Assembly (NCBI RefSeq): GCF_900116865.1 | Contig: NZ_FPCD01000003.1 | Coordinates: forward strand, 186,001 to 250,000 | Origin: Butyrivibrio sp. M55 | GTDB lineage: Bacteria; Bacillota; Clostridia; Lachnospirales; Lachnospiraceae | DNA: 64,000 nt | Direction: 5' to 3' | Shown: in pieces, positions 26,103 through 34,604 of the stretch | Layout: each line of letters begins with the position of its first letter | Position numbering within the stretch: the stretch's first letter is position 1 | Made by a program: the position numbers and the translations under genes | The notes under the pieces: generated by a model | Seen by the model: the letters and a program-made list of their open reading frames with translations, nothing else | What the model was told of the DNA's origin: nothing | The model's database searches: none

Positions 26103-26447
26103 TCAGAAATTACTTCCGTTCCATCCCCACTGATCTGCGGGTGTATATTTTATGTAGATGTGGTCCGGCTTAATGTCGAGTACATCTCCAAAGATTTCTG
26201 TTATCTTTTCAGTGAGCTTTTCAAACGCATCCGGATTTGCTTTTCCAAATATCATTACTTCAACGAATGCAGTAGGCAGAGAATTGTCTCCTCTAAAGTA
26301 CAAATGATACCCGTCTTCGAACCCTGTCATAAGCCAGTTCTCACTCTTTCCCGGAATGAGCTCTATTGCTTTTCCAAGTTCTGTCTTTAACTTTGTCTCC
26401 TGTTCCTTTGAAATTGTTATGCTTATTTTTGAATTTATAAAAGGCAT
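26103..26447 (-). CDS. MIF-like tautomerase-superfamily protein
   Basis: 114 residues from ATG 26447, which has GGGAG eight nt upstream; an earlier in-frame ATG has no such site and would hide the key proline. Met is followed by Pro (MPFINSKISITIS), and this N-terminal Pro is the catalytic base in the macrophage migration inhibitory factor fold. IPGKSENW supplies the Lys position (MIF Lys32), and the end of the protein, WGWNGSNF, parallels the C-terminus of animal MIF (GWNNSTF). No signal peptide. Expected to form a trimer with keto-enol tautomerase activity; its natural substrate in bacteria is unknown. It precedes the clostripain gene on the same strand. Confidence 0.85.
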   Translation of the reverse strand: MPFINSKISITISKEQETKLKTELGKAIELIPGKSENWLMTGFEDGYHLYFRGDNSLPTAFVEVMIFGKANPDAFEKLTEKITEIFGDVLDIKPDHIYIKYTPADQWGWNGSNF

Positions 26448-26700
26448 ATTTTGTCTCCCTTCGTCTACTTTCTTTCCCAATTTATTATACATTATATTGC
26501 AGATTGGTTTCATATTAGTTTGTCTTTATCAACGCTTCTGCTACATCTTTGTCGGATTTTCAATCATTTTCATTCTGTTTCTTCTATATATTATTTACTG
26601 TAATAAAGTGCATTTTCCTCTTTGCAACACCGCGTCAAAGTGATAAAGTATATATGGTCTTTATTATCAATAAGAAATTTTTACTTGTAAGGTGACTTCA

Positions 26701-27243
26701 ATGGTATCATCCGACGCATATTTGCAAGAACTTCTACGCCGGTATCAGGCAAATTTCGATGTCACAGAAAACTATAAATTTGGTGAAATCCTTTTCCCTG
26801 CCTATGCCTTTTTTCATTCGATGAGTGAGAAATATGTTCTTAGAAAAGAAGCTCAGCTTTGGGCTGTCAAAACTTTTGAACATGTTTTTTTTATAAAAGA
26901 AAATTCTTTTTCACCGGAAAAAATTGATGAGATAAAAGAGCTGATCATTCAAAAGATAGAACCTGAATTTGTCCGCAAGAATGAGAAGTATCCCGAGAAG
27001 GATCACATGATCTCTTACATTACTTTTGTTGTGTTATGCGATTCTGCTCCCGATTCTCAGACAAAAAAACTGATTAAGAAATTTCATTTTGATAAGGGAT
27101 ATCTTCTTAATTTCAGAGGTCACAGCGAAGCTAAACTCGCCGTTGCAACTATGGACACAAGGGAAGTCTTTACCAATTACGTCGGCAAAGAGCTAAAATC
27201 TCTGCTCTTTGATATATACAAAAAAATGGAGGAATTGTTATGA
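26701..27243 (+). CDS. Hypothetical protein co-translated with CstA
   Basis: 180 residues from ATG 26701 behind AAGGTGA; the in-frame GTG at 26692 lies within that site. I do not recognise the family. Soluble, with alternating charged helices; aromatic residues concentrate in the first third (YKFGEILFPAYAFFHSM) and there is an FDKGYLLNFRGHSEAK segment later. The stop codon overlaps the cstA ATG, and the cstA ribosome site (GGAGG) lies within the last codons, so the two proteins are made together. A regulatory or accessory role for CstA is inference from this coupling only. Confidence 0.8.
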   Translation: MVSSDAYLQELLRRYQANFDVTENYKFGEILFPAYAFFHSMSEKYVLRKEAQLWAVKTFEHVFFIKENSFSPEKIDEIKELIIQKIEPEFVRKNEKYPEKDHMISYITFVVLCDSAPDSQTKKLIKKFHFDKGYLLNFRGHSEAKLAVATMDTREVFTNYVGKELKSLLFDIYKKMEELL

Positions 27244-28985
27244 ATGCAGCAGTAATACTTTTAGTAAGCGTTGCGCTTCTGGCTGCCGGTTATGTTTTTT
27301 ACGGCAGTTGGCTCGCAAAGCAGTGGGGAATTGACCCTTCGCAGAAAACACCTGCGCATGAACTCGAGGATGGCATCGACTATGTTCCTGCCAAAGCACC
27401 TGTTCTTATGGGTCATCACTTTTCATCAATCGCCGGAGCAGGCCCTATCAACGGACCTATTCAGGCAGCCGTTTTCGGATGGATTCCCGTATTGTTATGG
27501 GTAATCATCGGAGGCATTTTCTTTGGAGGAGTACATGATTTTGGTGCTCTCTTCGCTTCACTTCGCCACAAGGGTCAGTCAATCGGAGAGATCATCGATG
27601 ATTCAATGGGCAAAAAAGCTAAGAGACTCTTTATCACATTTGGCTACCTTACTCTTCTTTTGGTCGTTGCTGCTTTCAGCTCAATTGTTGCAAGCACATT
27701 CGGTGTTACAACATCAGCCGGCGCAGCAGTTGAAGGACCTACACTTGCAGCTAATCAGTCAACCGCTATGATTTCAATCCTTTTCATCGTTCTTGCGATG
27801 GTATTTGGATTCTTTGTTTACAGAAAGAATGCTCCCATCGGAGTTGCTTCTGTTTTCGGATGTCTTGGAATCGTTGCAGTTGTTGCCATCGGTCTTAACT
27901 TCCATCCTATCGCACTTTCATACAACACATGGATGTGGGTTATCGGTGTATATATTTTGATTGCATCCGTTACTCCTGTTTGGATCTTGTTACAGCCAAG
28001 AGATTACCTCAGCTCTTTCCTTCTTTACTTCATGATCGGAGCCGGTGTCATCGCAGTTCTCGGAGCTGTTGTTACAGGAAACGGTTCATTCCAGATTCCT
28101 GCTATGGGTGATGCAGCACTTAAGGGAACAGGCGTATTTACAACAGGTACTGCTTTCCCTGCTCTCTTTGTTACAATTGCTTGCGGTGCTATTTCAGGTT
28201 TCCACTCACTTGTTTCATCAGGAACAACAGCTAAGCAGCTTGATAATGAAAAAGATGCTAAGCCTGTTGCTTACGGTTCAATGCTTATCGAGTGTGTAGT
28301 TGCCGTTATCTCTCTTCTTGCAGTCGGCTTTGTTTGGGCAGCTGCTTCAGACGGAACATACGCAAGCCCGACTCAGGTATTTGCCGGCGGACTTTCAGCA
28401 ATGATCGGATCATTCGCTCCCGGTGCAAAAGACATTATGTACCAGATGCTCATCCTTGCAGTATCAGTTTTCTGTCTTACTTCTCTTGATACCGCTACTC
28501 GTCTTGCAAGATACATGTTCCAGGAATTCTTCCTTGAGCAGGGACAGACAGCTAAGGATGCAACAGGTTACAAGAAGGTTCTTGCAAATCCTTATGTTGC
28601 TACAGCAATCACAGTTGTACTCGGTGTTGCACTTGGTATGACAGGATACACCAAGATCTGGCCTTTATTCGGTGCCGCTAACCAGCTTCTTGCTGCTATC
28701 GGTCTCCTTGCAGTTTGCACATGGCTTGGTTCTGTAGGTAAGAACAACAAGATGTTCTACATCCCTATGGTATTCATGCTTGCAGTTACTATCTGCTCAC
28801 TCATTCAGACAATCACTGCTAAGCTTACAGCTTACACATCAGGATCTGCAGATGTTTGGGCACTTATCCAGGCACTCATCGCTGTACTTCTTGTAGTACT
28901 CTCAGTTGTACTTGCAGTAATCTCTGCAAAGACTCTTCTCAAGCAGAAGTCTGAGAAAAAAAACGATGAAAGCAAAGTAGCTTAA
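27240..28985 (+). CDS. cstA: CstA-family (carbon starvation) transporter
   Basis: 581 residues with roughly 15 hydrophobic segments. The N-terminus shows the CstA signature HHFSSIAGAGPINGPIQAAV followed by WIPVLLWVIIGGIFFGGVHD, and the middle CGAISGFHSLVSSGTTAKQL. CstA/BtsT proteins import peptides or pyruvate when carbon is short; this shorter ~580-residue form is common in Clostridia and its substrate is not established. The lysine-rich C-terminus should be cytoplasmic. It overlaps the upstream orphan gene by 4 nt and ends at a strong terminator. Confidence 0.93.
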   Translation: MNAAVILLVSVALLAAGYVFYGSWLAKQWGIDPSQKTPAHELEDGIDYVPAKAPVLMGHHFSSIAGAGPINGPIQAAVFGWIPVLLWVIIGGIFFGGVHDFGALFASLRHKGQSIGEIIDDSMGKKAKRLFITFGYLTLLLVVAAFSSIVASTFGVTTSAGAAVEGPTLAANQSTAMISILFIVLAMVFGFFVYRKNAPIGVASVFGCLGIVAVVAIGLNFHPIALSYNTWMWVIGVYILIASVTPVWILLQPRDYLSSFLLYFMIGAGVIAVLGAVVTGNGSFQIPAMGDAALKGTGVFTTGTAFPALFVTIACGAISGFHSLVSSGTTAKQLDNEKDAKPVAYGSMLIECVVAVISLLAVGFVWAAASDGTYASPTQVFAGGLSAMIGSFAPGAKDIMYQMLILAVSVFCLTSLDTATRLARYMFQEFFLEQGQTAKDATGYKKVLANPYVATAITVVLGVALGMTGYTKIWPLFGAANQLLAAIGLLAVCTWLGSVGKNNKMFYIPMVFMLAVTICSLIQTITAKLTAYTSGSADVWALIQALIAVLLVVLSVVLAVISAKTLLKQKSEKKNDESKVA

Positions 28986-29007
28986 TCATTTCTATATATA
29001 TAAAAGA

Positions 29008-29055
29008 AAGCATAAGATTTTGCTCATGTTGCAGCAAAATCTTATGCTTATTTTT
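29008..29055. terminator. Terminator of cstA, shared with the convergent HAD gene
   Basis: A perfect 17-bp stem (29008-29024 with 29033-29049) and an 8-nt loop, followed by T-rich sequence. The last bases overlap the stop of the convergent HAD gene (29054). Confidence 0.88.
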
Positions 29056-29677
29056 ATAAAAATCTTTCCTTTAATTCTGACAGACTATTTATCTCTTCAT
29101 CCGGAATTTCATTTTCGCAGGTTATATTCCAATATTTACCAAATCCTTGTTTGATCCATATCGTTTTCATTCCTAATTCTTTTGCGGGAACTATGTCATT
29201 ATCAATTCGATCACCGATCATTACCGCATTTTCCGGATTGCAAGAAGCTTTAGACAATGCAATATTAAAAATTCTTTTGTCAGGTTTTTCCACACCTTCT
29301 TCAGCTGATGCAATTATAAGATCTATATATTTTTTTATACCGAATTTTTCAAGTCTTTCTGCTGTTCCTAACGATTGATTTGCTATAATACCTATCTTAT
29401 ATTTTGGGCTCAATGCCTTTAAGGTTTCTTCTGTATCCCCGAATAATTCCTCTTCTTCTAAATACCACTTTGAACCTGAGACTTTATATTTCAGTGTTAA
29501 TTCCAGATCGCCCTTCTTATTATCTTTGTAAAATTCAATTGCCAGGTTATATATTTTTTCAAACGGCTCACCGGCCACGCTCGCGATATCCTGTAACCTG
29601 TGACAATAAACCTTTTCTTCATTTACCAAAGTAGAACCCACATCAAAAAAGATCCATTCAATATCATTTTTCATCAA
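29054..29677 (-). CDS. HAD-superfamily hydrolase
   Basis: 207 residues; ATG behind AGGAG. A cytoplasmic phosphatase-like HAD protein. Motif I is FFDVGSTL, keeping the nucleophile Asp but with Gly in place of the second Asp, a variation seen in many HAD subfamilies. Motif II is IIANQS, motif III the Lys in EKPDKRIF, and motif IV IGDRIDNDIVPA. The cap is of the small helical type between residues ~18 and 90. Substrate unknown. It follows the acyltransferase gene by 27 nt on the same strand. Confidence 0.88.
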   Translation of the reverse strand: MMKNDIEWIFFDVGSTLVNEEKVYCHRLQDIASVAGEPFEKIYNLAIEFYKDNKKGDLELTLKYKVSGSKWYLEEEELFGDTEETLKALSPKYKIGIIANQSLGTAERLEKFGIKKYIDLIIASAEEGVEKPDKRIFNIALSKASCNPENAVMIGDRIDNDIVPAKELGMKTIWIKQGFGKYWNITCENEIPDEEINSLSELKERFL

Positions 29678-29704
29678 GCTTTTTCTCCTGCCTTAGTTAT
29701 TATG

Positions 29705-30679
29705 TTATTTAGCTTTTATAAGATAAGAACTTATTTTTTCCATGAGCGTGTTATAGCCCTTGTTTACATATTTGTTTCCTGTGATTATAAATGTCAGTAC
29801 TGTAATGCCAAGAGCTACTATGATTTGTAGAAACGTTTCTTCTATGCTTATACCTATGTTTGTCATCAGTCTGTGTATTGGAATGATCACAAAACTTGAA
29901 AGGACATAGATGCAAAGTGTGCGCTGTCCGTATATTGTAACCGGAAATTCCTTATCTGGCATGAGGTTTACTAATGCAAATATTATTATCGTAGCTAAAA
30001 TGTAGATTGTTCCCCTTAATATCATTCCATGTAGATTATCAAGATTAGTTGCTTTATATGACTGTATAAGTTCATACATTTTGACAGGCATTGTCTCGCT
30101 GATGTTTAGGAATACAGTAACTTCAAACGCTGCGATGATAAGTGCAAGACTGTATATCTTAGGAACTTTTCTAATTTTTTCTATACTCTCTTTTTTGAAT
30201 TTGTAACCGAGTATGAAATACGGAAAGAACGATACGGTTCTTGATATTGAGAAAAACCTCTCCGCCTCTCCTATGCATCCGCAATATATTCCAACAATGA
30301 ATGCCAGTATTACTATTCCTTTTACTCTGTCAAAATATTTAACGGTCACTCTCCAGAAAAAAAGACTCAGCAGATACCAAAATACATATATAGGTTTAAA
30401 GAAATTTATTTTGTTAATTGCAGTTCCCTGAGTAAACAGCCAGATTGTATTAAACATAATGAATGGAATAACTGTTGTCTTCAATAATTTCTCCGGCTTT
30501 GCATCTGACTTCGAAAAATATCCGGATATAAAAATAAAGAGCGGCATGTGGAATGAATAGATCACCGCCCTTATAAGTCCCAACTTTCCTGTTGTCCCAA
30601 ACTCCTCAAGTGCATGCCCAAATACTACCAAAGTTATCAGCAGTACTTTCATGTTGTCGAATGAATAATCTCTTTTCAT
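29705..30679 (-). CDS. Acyltransferase 3-family membrane protein
   Basis: 324 residues with about ten hydrophobic segments. The N-terminal signature is typical: RDYSFDNMKVLLITLVVFGH with the catalytic-type His, then YSFHMPLFIFISGYF. Such proteins transfer O-acyl groups from the cytoplasm to surface glycans or lipids; WYLLSLFFWRV is a further family feature. The acceptor is unknown. Probably in a transcript with the HAD gene. Upstream is a long perfect inverted repeat. Confidence 0.85.
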   Translation of the reverse strand: MKRDYSFDNMKVLLITLVVFGHALEEFGTTGKLGLIRAVIYSFHMPLFIFISGYFSKSDAKPEKLLKTTVIPFIMFNTIWLFTQGTAINKINFFKPIYVFWYLLSLFFWRVTVKYFDRVKGIVILAFIVGIYCGCIGEAERFFSISRTVSFFPYFILGYKFKKESIEKIRKVPKIYSLALIIAAFEVTVFLNISETMPVKMYELIQSYKATNLDNLHGMILRGTIYILATIIIFALVNLMPDKEFPVTIYGQRTLCIYVLSSFVIIPIHRLMTNIGISIEETFLQIIVALGITVLTFIITGNKYVNKGYNTLMEKISSYLIKAK

Positions 30680-30730
30680 ATTACTGTTTTTATTTGATTC
30701 CGTGATACGGATCAGTTATCCTCTCTAACT

Positions 30731-30784
30731 TGTTATACCCATTATACCCTTTTATTATTTTAAATGGGTATAATGGGTATAACA
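30731..30784. repeat. Perfect 19-bp inverted repeat
   Basis: Arms 30731-30749 and 30766-30784 are exact reverse complements separated by 16 A/T-rich bases. Each arm is itself a near-duplicate (TATACCC-AT-TATACCC), so TATAAT appears on both strands. It lies between the ABC permease stop and the acyltransferase start, with no T run on the minus strand. Confidence 0.85.
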
Positions 30785-30820
30785 ATCAGACTAACAGTTT
30801 CTTCCGTATTTATCTTATAG

Positions 30821-31603
30821 TCAAAACATATCAAATTTCCCATTTCGCTGAGCCACTCTCTCCGCAACTCTGAAAACCACAAAAGTAAGCAGTAAATATA
30901 CTATCCCTGTGACAAACTCAGCTATTATCAGTACTATAAAATCTTTTATATTCCCTTCAAAGAGCCTGTTCATCGCTAAAATAGCTTTTGTAAGCGGCAT
31001 TATCTGAGCCATCACTTGACCTGCCACAGGAAGTTGCTTAATTGGAAATTCAGCTCCGGTAAAGATCATAAGTAGGTAACTCACTACATTTAATACCAAA
31101 TGCATGCTGTCATTCATAAGTCCGAATGCTGAGATAAAAAGTCCAAAAAAAGTTGCTGAGATCATAGCGACAATTATTGTTAATGCTACAAGTAACAGAT
31201 TAACACCTGAAAATGTAACGCCAAACACAAGGCATCCTACTACTAATCCGCACACAGATGCACACACTGCAAACAAAGTCGGGAACACTCCGCTTGCCAA
31301 TATAAGAGAGAGCTTAGAACAGGGAGCAGCAATAATGGAGCGCATTCTTCCATACTGTCTCTCTTTAACAAACATTATTCCTACTCCAAATATGCATGCA
31401 TTTGTACATAGTAAAAATGCATTTCCAATAACCCAACACGTCAGATCTGTTGTTTTGAAACTAAATGTTGCAACCAGACAATATAAAATCATTGTGATAA
31501 GCGGATATGTAATTTCCATCAGAACAAATTCCTCAGCTTCAAATGCTACGCTCCTGCCCTTATGATAAAGATATGCCTGATCCAAAAATCTTTTTATCAT
31601 CAT
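30821..31603 (-). CDS. ABC-2 type transporter permease (second)
   Basis: 260 residues with six hydrophobic segments; the family-typical C-terminal stretch MIFTGAEFPIKQLPVAGQVM and PLTKAILAMNRLFEG is present. It forms the membrane channel of an exporter with the permease and ATPase genes upstream; its ATG overlaps the stop of the first permease by 4 nt. The two permeases are related in size and layout and probably form a heterodimer. Substrate unknown (drug, peptide or lipid-type exporters share this architecture). Confidence 0.88.
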   Translation of the reverse strand: MMIKRFLDQAYLYHKGRSVAFEAEEFVLMEITYPLITMILYCLVATFSFKTTDLTCWVIGNAFLLCTNACIFGVGIMFVKERQYGRMRSIIAAPCSKLSLILASGVFPTLFAVCASVCGLVVGCLVFGVTFSGVNLLLVALTIIVAMISATFFGLFISAFGLMNDSMHLVLNVVSYLLMIFTGAEFPIKQLPVAGQVMAQIMPLTKAILAMNRLFEGNIKDFIVLIIAEFVTGIVYLLLTFVVFRVAERVAQRNGKFDMF

Positions 31604-32376
31604 GCCACCTCCAATGTTGCAGCTATTCGGACGCTTCGATCTATTTTTTTATAAAGAAATGCAGATATTAAGGCATAGATCAAAGTTAATATCATAAGCA
31701 CCAAAAGCTTTTCACAAAATTCTGCTTTATCTGTAATTCCCCATACTGCCATTCGCATAAGTTCTACTGCATATGTCGGTGCTAAAGTGTAACTTACAAT
31801 TCTTATTCCAAAGGGTAATACCGACACCGGAAAAGCAAATCCACATAATAATATTATTGGTATCTCAATGCAATTCATGTATAACTCTGTTTTTCTAGAC
31901 AATGTCAATATGCATGCAATTACTGAGGAAATCACTATGAATGAAATTATAGCCGCAAGTAGTGCAATCAAAAAATATAACGGATCTGCCAATTGAAGCT
32001 GTATCCTGAAAAAAATGACTGATGTCATAAGTGAGATTATCATTGTAAGTAATGACATTATTGTGTTTCCTATTATTTTCCCCAATATTATTATCGGGAA
32101 TCTGGCAGGTGCTGTGAATATCAAAGCCAGTGTTCCGCTAAACCTCTCTCTGTTTATATCACCTGCGGATGAAAAACAAATACATCCCCAAAGTCCCATA
32201 AGACCTGCCCCCAACGTAACATAAGCCATATAGTTTGTAGCCCCTGATTCCCTGAACATTTCGTATAAAAGAATTGTGTTCAAAATCGGATTGGCTATAA
32301 GGCAAAACCTAAACATCGGCCTTGCAAATGATTGTTTCATCTGAAGAATCATTGTACTGATAATGACTTTAATCAT
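31600..32376 (-). CDS. ABC-2 type transporter permease (first)
   Basis: 258 residues, six hydrophobic segments. LMGLWGCICFSSAGDINRER is followed by GTLALIFTAPARFPIIILGK, the coupling-helix region of ABC-2 permeases, and IILLCGFAFPVSVLPFGIRI fits the conserved late motif. Start and stop codons overlap both neighbours by 4 nt, giving a tightly coupled ATPase-permease-permease set. Confidence 0.88.
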   Translation of the reverse strand: MIKVIISTMILQMKQSFARPMFRFCLIANPILNTILLYEMFRESGATNYMAYVTLGAGLMGLWGCICFSSAGDINRERFSGTLALIFTAPARFPIIILGKIIGNTIMSLLTMIISLMTSVIFFRIQLQLADPLYFLIALLAAIISFIVISSVIACILTLSRKTELYMNCIEIPIILLCGFAFPVSVLPFGIRIVSYTLAPTYAVELMRMAVWGITDKAEFCEKLLVLMILTLIYALISAFLYKKIDRSVRIAATLEVA

Positions 32377-33137
32377 GCTGACACCCCCTTAACAATTTCA
32401 ACATATGAATCTTCCAAAGAATTGTAATTTCCTTTTATACTTTCAGGTGTTCCTTCTGCAATTACTCTTCCCTTATTTATTATCACGAGACGATCGCATA
32501 ATTCCTCAACTTCTGCAAGATTATGTGTTGTTAAAAGAACTGTCTTACCCTCATTCTTAAGTCTTCGGATTATATCTCTTAACATCCTTGCGCCTACAGG
32601 ATCCAGTCCGATTGTTGGTTCATCCATGAAAAGAATCTCAGGATCGTTGATAAGTCCTCTTGCAATCTGCAATCGCTGAATCATTCCTTTCGAATATGTC
32701 TCCACAAGATCATCTGCTCTGTCAGCTAAATCAACAAGCTTTAGTATTTGTTCTATCCTCTCGTTCTGTTCTTTTTGCGGAATTAGATATAGATTTGCAA
32801 AGTATCTTAGATTATCTCTTGCAGATAATCTTTTATATACTCCCAGCTCACCGCCAAAAATAAAATTGATCCTTGACCTGATATGATTTTCTTCTCCAAA
32901 AGATTTATATCCAAACACTTCACATTTTCCGGATGTCGGAGCCAGCAATGTAGTAAGCATTTTTATTGTAGTTGTCTTTCCCGCGCCGTTTTGTCCGAGA
33001 AGTCCAAAGATTTCTCCTCTCTCAACATCAAAAGAGATTCCATCTACAGCCTTCACAATTTTTATCTCTTTTTTGAACAAGCCTTTTTTACTTACAAATT
33101 CCCTCTTTAGATTTTCCACACAGATTACCTGACTCAT
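32373..33137 (-). CDS. ABC transporter ATP-binding protein (exporter type)
   Basis: 254 residues; ATG behind AAAGGAGAAC. Walker A GQNGAGKTTTIKM, ABC signature YSKGMIQRLQIARGL, Walker B ILFMDEPTIGLD, and switch His in LLTTHNLAEVEE. The DrrA/CcmA-like ABC-2 subfamily fits. It powers the two permeases encoded after it. It has a consensus promoter with an operator at the start site, shared in sequence with the promoter of the ArsR-type regulator upstream, so the exporter is probably repressed until an inducer appears. Confidence 0.93.
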   Translation of the reverse strand: MSQVICVENLKREFVSKKGLFKKEIKIVKAVDGISFDVERGEIFGLLGQNGAGKTTTIKMLTTLLAPTSGKCEVFGYKSFGEENHIRSRINFIFGGELGVYKRLSARDNLRYFANLYLIPQKEQNERIEQILKLVDLADRADDLVETYSKGMIQRLQIARGLINDPEILFMDEPTIGLDPVGARMLRDIIRRLKNEGKTVLLTTHNLAEVEELCDRLVIINKGRVIAEGTPESIKGNYNSLEDSYVEIVKGVSA

Positions 33138-33167
33138 TTTCAGTTCTCCTTTTTTGCTTTGAGTTTA

Positions 33168-33215
33168 TTCGATACCCATCGAATTAGATTATAATAGAAA
33201 CAAAAAATATGTCAA
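33168..33215 (-). promoter_or_regulatory. Promoter and operator 1 of the ABC exporter operon
   Basis: Minus strand: TTGACA (33215-33210), a 16-bp spacer, and TATAAT (33193-33188). Five nt downstream, over the expected start site, is the dyad TTCGATGGGTATCGAA (33183-33168). The same 16-mer with two to three changes sits at the same place in the regulator's own promoter. Confidence 0.85.
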
Positions 33216-33266
33216 ATTAATAAGCGAAGCATTTTCTTTAAAAACGCCTCGCTTAACCAATTATTC

Positions 33267-34304
33267 TTATAAGTTGAAATCTATTTTTATAGTTTGCAAT
33301 ACTTCTTTTAGTTTATTACTTGATAGTCCATAATACTTTGATGTCTTTACAGGTTCCTCAGTTATAAGACCGCATTCCTTTAGTTCACTCATGTGATGAG
33401 ATATTGTGGATGGAGCAAGCTTCAATTCTTTTACTATGTCCTGCCCTTTCATCGGGCCTTTGTTTGACAACAGCCTGAGAATCTGATATCTGGTTTCATC
33501 AGAAATAGCTTTTAAGACCGCTACTATATCTCCCTTACTTTGCTTTTCATTTCTGATATTCCAAAACAATATCTGTCTATTGTTCTTTGTTCCATTCTCA
33601 TAAAACAATCTAAATCTTTTTCCCGGCATCATCAACGAAGGAACAAAATAAAACATCTCATAAGGTCCCCTGTTATGAAAAGATTTTCCCATAATATCTT
33701 GAGAAACTTCAAGCGGGTTCTTATCCTTTAATCTTTCGATCATATTTTGCTTAAAAGAATCTATATCATCGCTACATTCTTTTATAGCTTTTTTTAGTGA
33801 TGGTGTATTCATTTCTTTTGCCAGTTCAAAGAACTCTTTGATAAATCTTTTGTTTTCTCTGACAAAAGATGAAAAACCTAAATAGCTGTGACAATACTCA
33901 TTTACTTTTGAGTATAATTCATCCAGCGAAGCATCATCATTTAAAGCTCTGGAAATCTCATCTTTATTTATCTTCCTAAGATACCATGCTCCCATCCTGT
34001 ATATTCTTGCATCTTCAGGCATGGACTTATACACATCATAGAATTTTTGCAAAGAAAAATCCTCAGCGAAAACATCAAGTATTACATCTACTAATTCGAA
34101 ATCCGTAAGACTTTTCACCGCTTCATATGTCTCAAATAGAAAACAATACTTACTTCGCCATTCTTCTATTTTCTTTTCACCATAAATTTTAGTACATTCC
34201 GAGTTATCCTCTTTTCCATCCAGAAGAGAAAGCGCTCCGAATATTGTCTCCAATTCAGGATCATATGCATATATACAATTCTCTGCGATTTTTTCGAACA
34301 GCAT
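33267..34304 (-). CDS. ArsR-family transcriptional regulator with long N-terminal domain
   Basis: 345 residues; ATG behind GGAGA. A winged helix of ArsR type occupies about residues 265-335: VLKAISDETRYQILRLLSNK, then the recognition helix APSTISHHMSELKECGLI and a basic wing ending in KYYGL. About 250 N-terminal residues precede it, mostly helical, much longer than classical ~100-residue ArsR proteins; long forms of this kind exist in Firmicutes. I see no cysteine cluster for metal sensing, so the N-terminus probably senses another ligand. It lies upstream of the exporter genes on the same strand with a 129-nt gap that contains their promoter. Likely a repressor of both the exporter and itself. 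Confidence 0.88.
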   Translation of the reverse strand: MLFEKIAENCIYAYDPELETIFGALSLLDGKEDNSECTKIYGEKKIEEWRSKYCFLFETYEAVKSLTDFELVDVILDVFAEDFSLQKFYDVYKSMPEDARIYRMGAWYLRKINKDEISRALNDDASLDELYSKVNEYCHSYLGFSSFVRENKRFIKEFFELAKEMNTPSLKKAIKECSDDIDSFKQNMIERLKDKNPLEVSQDIMGKSFHNRGPYEMFYFVPSLMMPGKRFRLFYENGTKNNRQILFWNIRNEKQSKGDIVAVLKAISDETRYQILRLLSNKGPMKGQDIVKELKLAPSTISHHMSELKECGLITEEPVKTSKYYGLSSNKLKEVLQTIKIDFNL

Positions 34305-34329
34305 CTATTTAATCTCCATACTAACTTTT

Positions 34330-34355
34330 TCTATACTCATCGAAATAAATTATAA
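34330..34355 (-). promoter_or_regulatory. Operator 2 and -10 of the ArsR-type regulator
   Basis: Minus strand: TATAAT (34355-34350), then four nt later TTCGATGAGTATAGAA (34345-34330), matching operator 1 at 13 of 16 bases or better. No good -35 is seen; the position is occupied by the tRNA terminator stem. Confidence 0.7.
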
Positions 34356-34363
34356 CATATATA

Positions 34364-34393
34364 AAAAAAGAGAAGCCTTAAAAAGCTTCTCTT
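34364..34393 (-). terminator. Terminator of the tRNA-Arg gene
   Basis: Minus strand AAGAGAAGC, a 7-nt loop, GCTTCTCTT and T7, starting five nt after the tRNA. It overlaps the upstream part of the regulator promoter. Confidence 0.88.
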
Positions 34394-34397
34394 AAAA

Positions 34398-34471
34398 TGT
34401 TCGCGATGCGATTCGAACGCACGACCTTCCGCTTAGGAGGCGGACGCTCTATCCAACTGAGCTACGCAAAC
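34398..34471 (-). tRNA. tRNA-Arg (anticodon CCU)
   Basis: 74 nt cloverleaf on the minus strand: acceptor GTTTGCG pairing with CGCGAAC (one G-U), D arm GCTCAGTTGGATAGAGC, anticodon stem CCGC/GCGG around the loop CTCCTAA with anticodon CCT at 34437-34435, and T arm with GTTCGAATC. The discriminator is A (34398), and CCA is not encoded. It reads AGG codons. Confidence 0.96.
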
Positions 34472-34508
34472 ATGACCTTTGTATATTAGCACAATCTGAG
34501 GCACAATT

Positions 34509-34540
34509 CAAGGGAAACGCATAACATAGCGCTTCCCTTG
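34509..34540. terminator. Hairpin between deoD and tRNA-Arg
   Basis: Stem caagggaa-a-cgc / gcg-c-ttcccttg with one mismatch and an 8-nt loop. It lies 65 nt after the deoD stop. There is no clear T run on the minus strand, so it may be a processing or weak termination site. Confidence 0.5.
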
Positions 34541-34604
34541 GTACCATGTTTTGTATTACTTTTTTTAATATATGATATGCAAATATTGATAGAACTAATC
34601 CACA

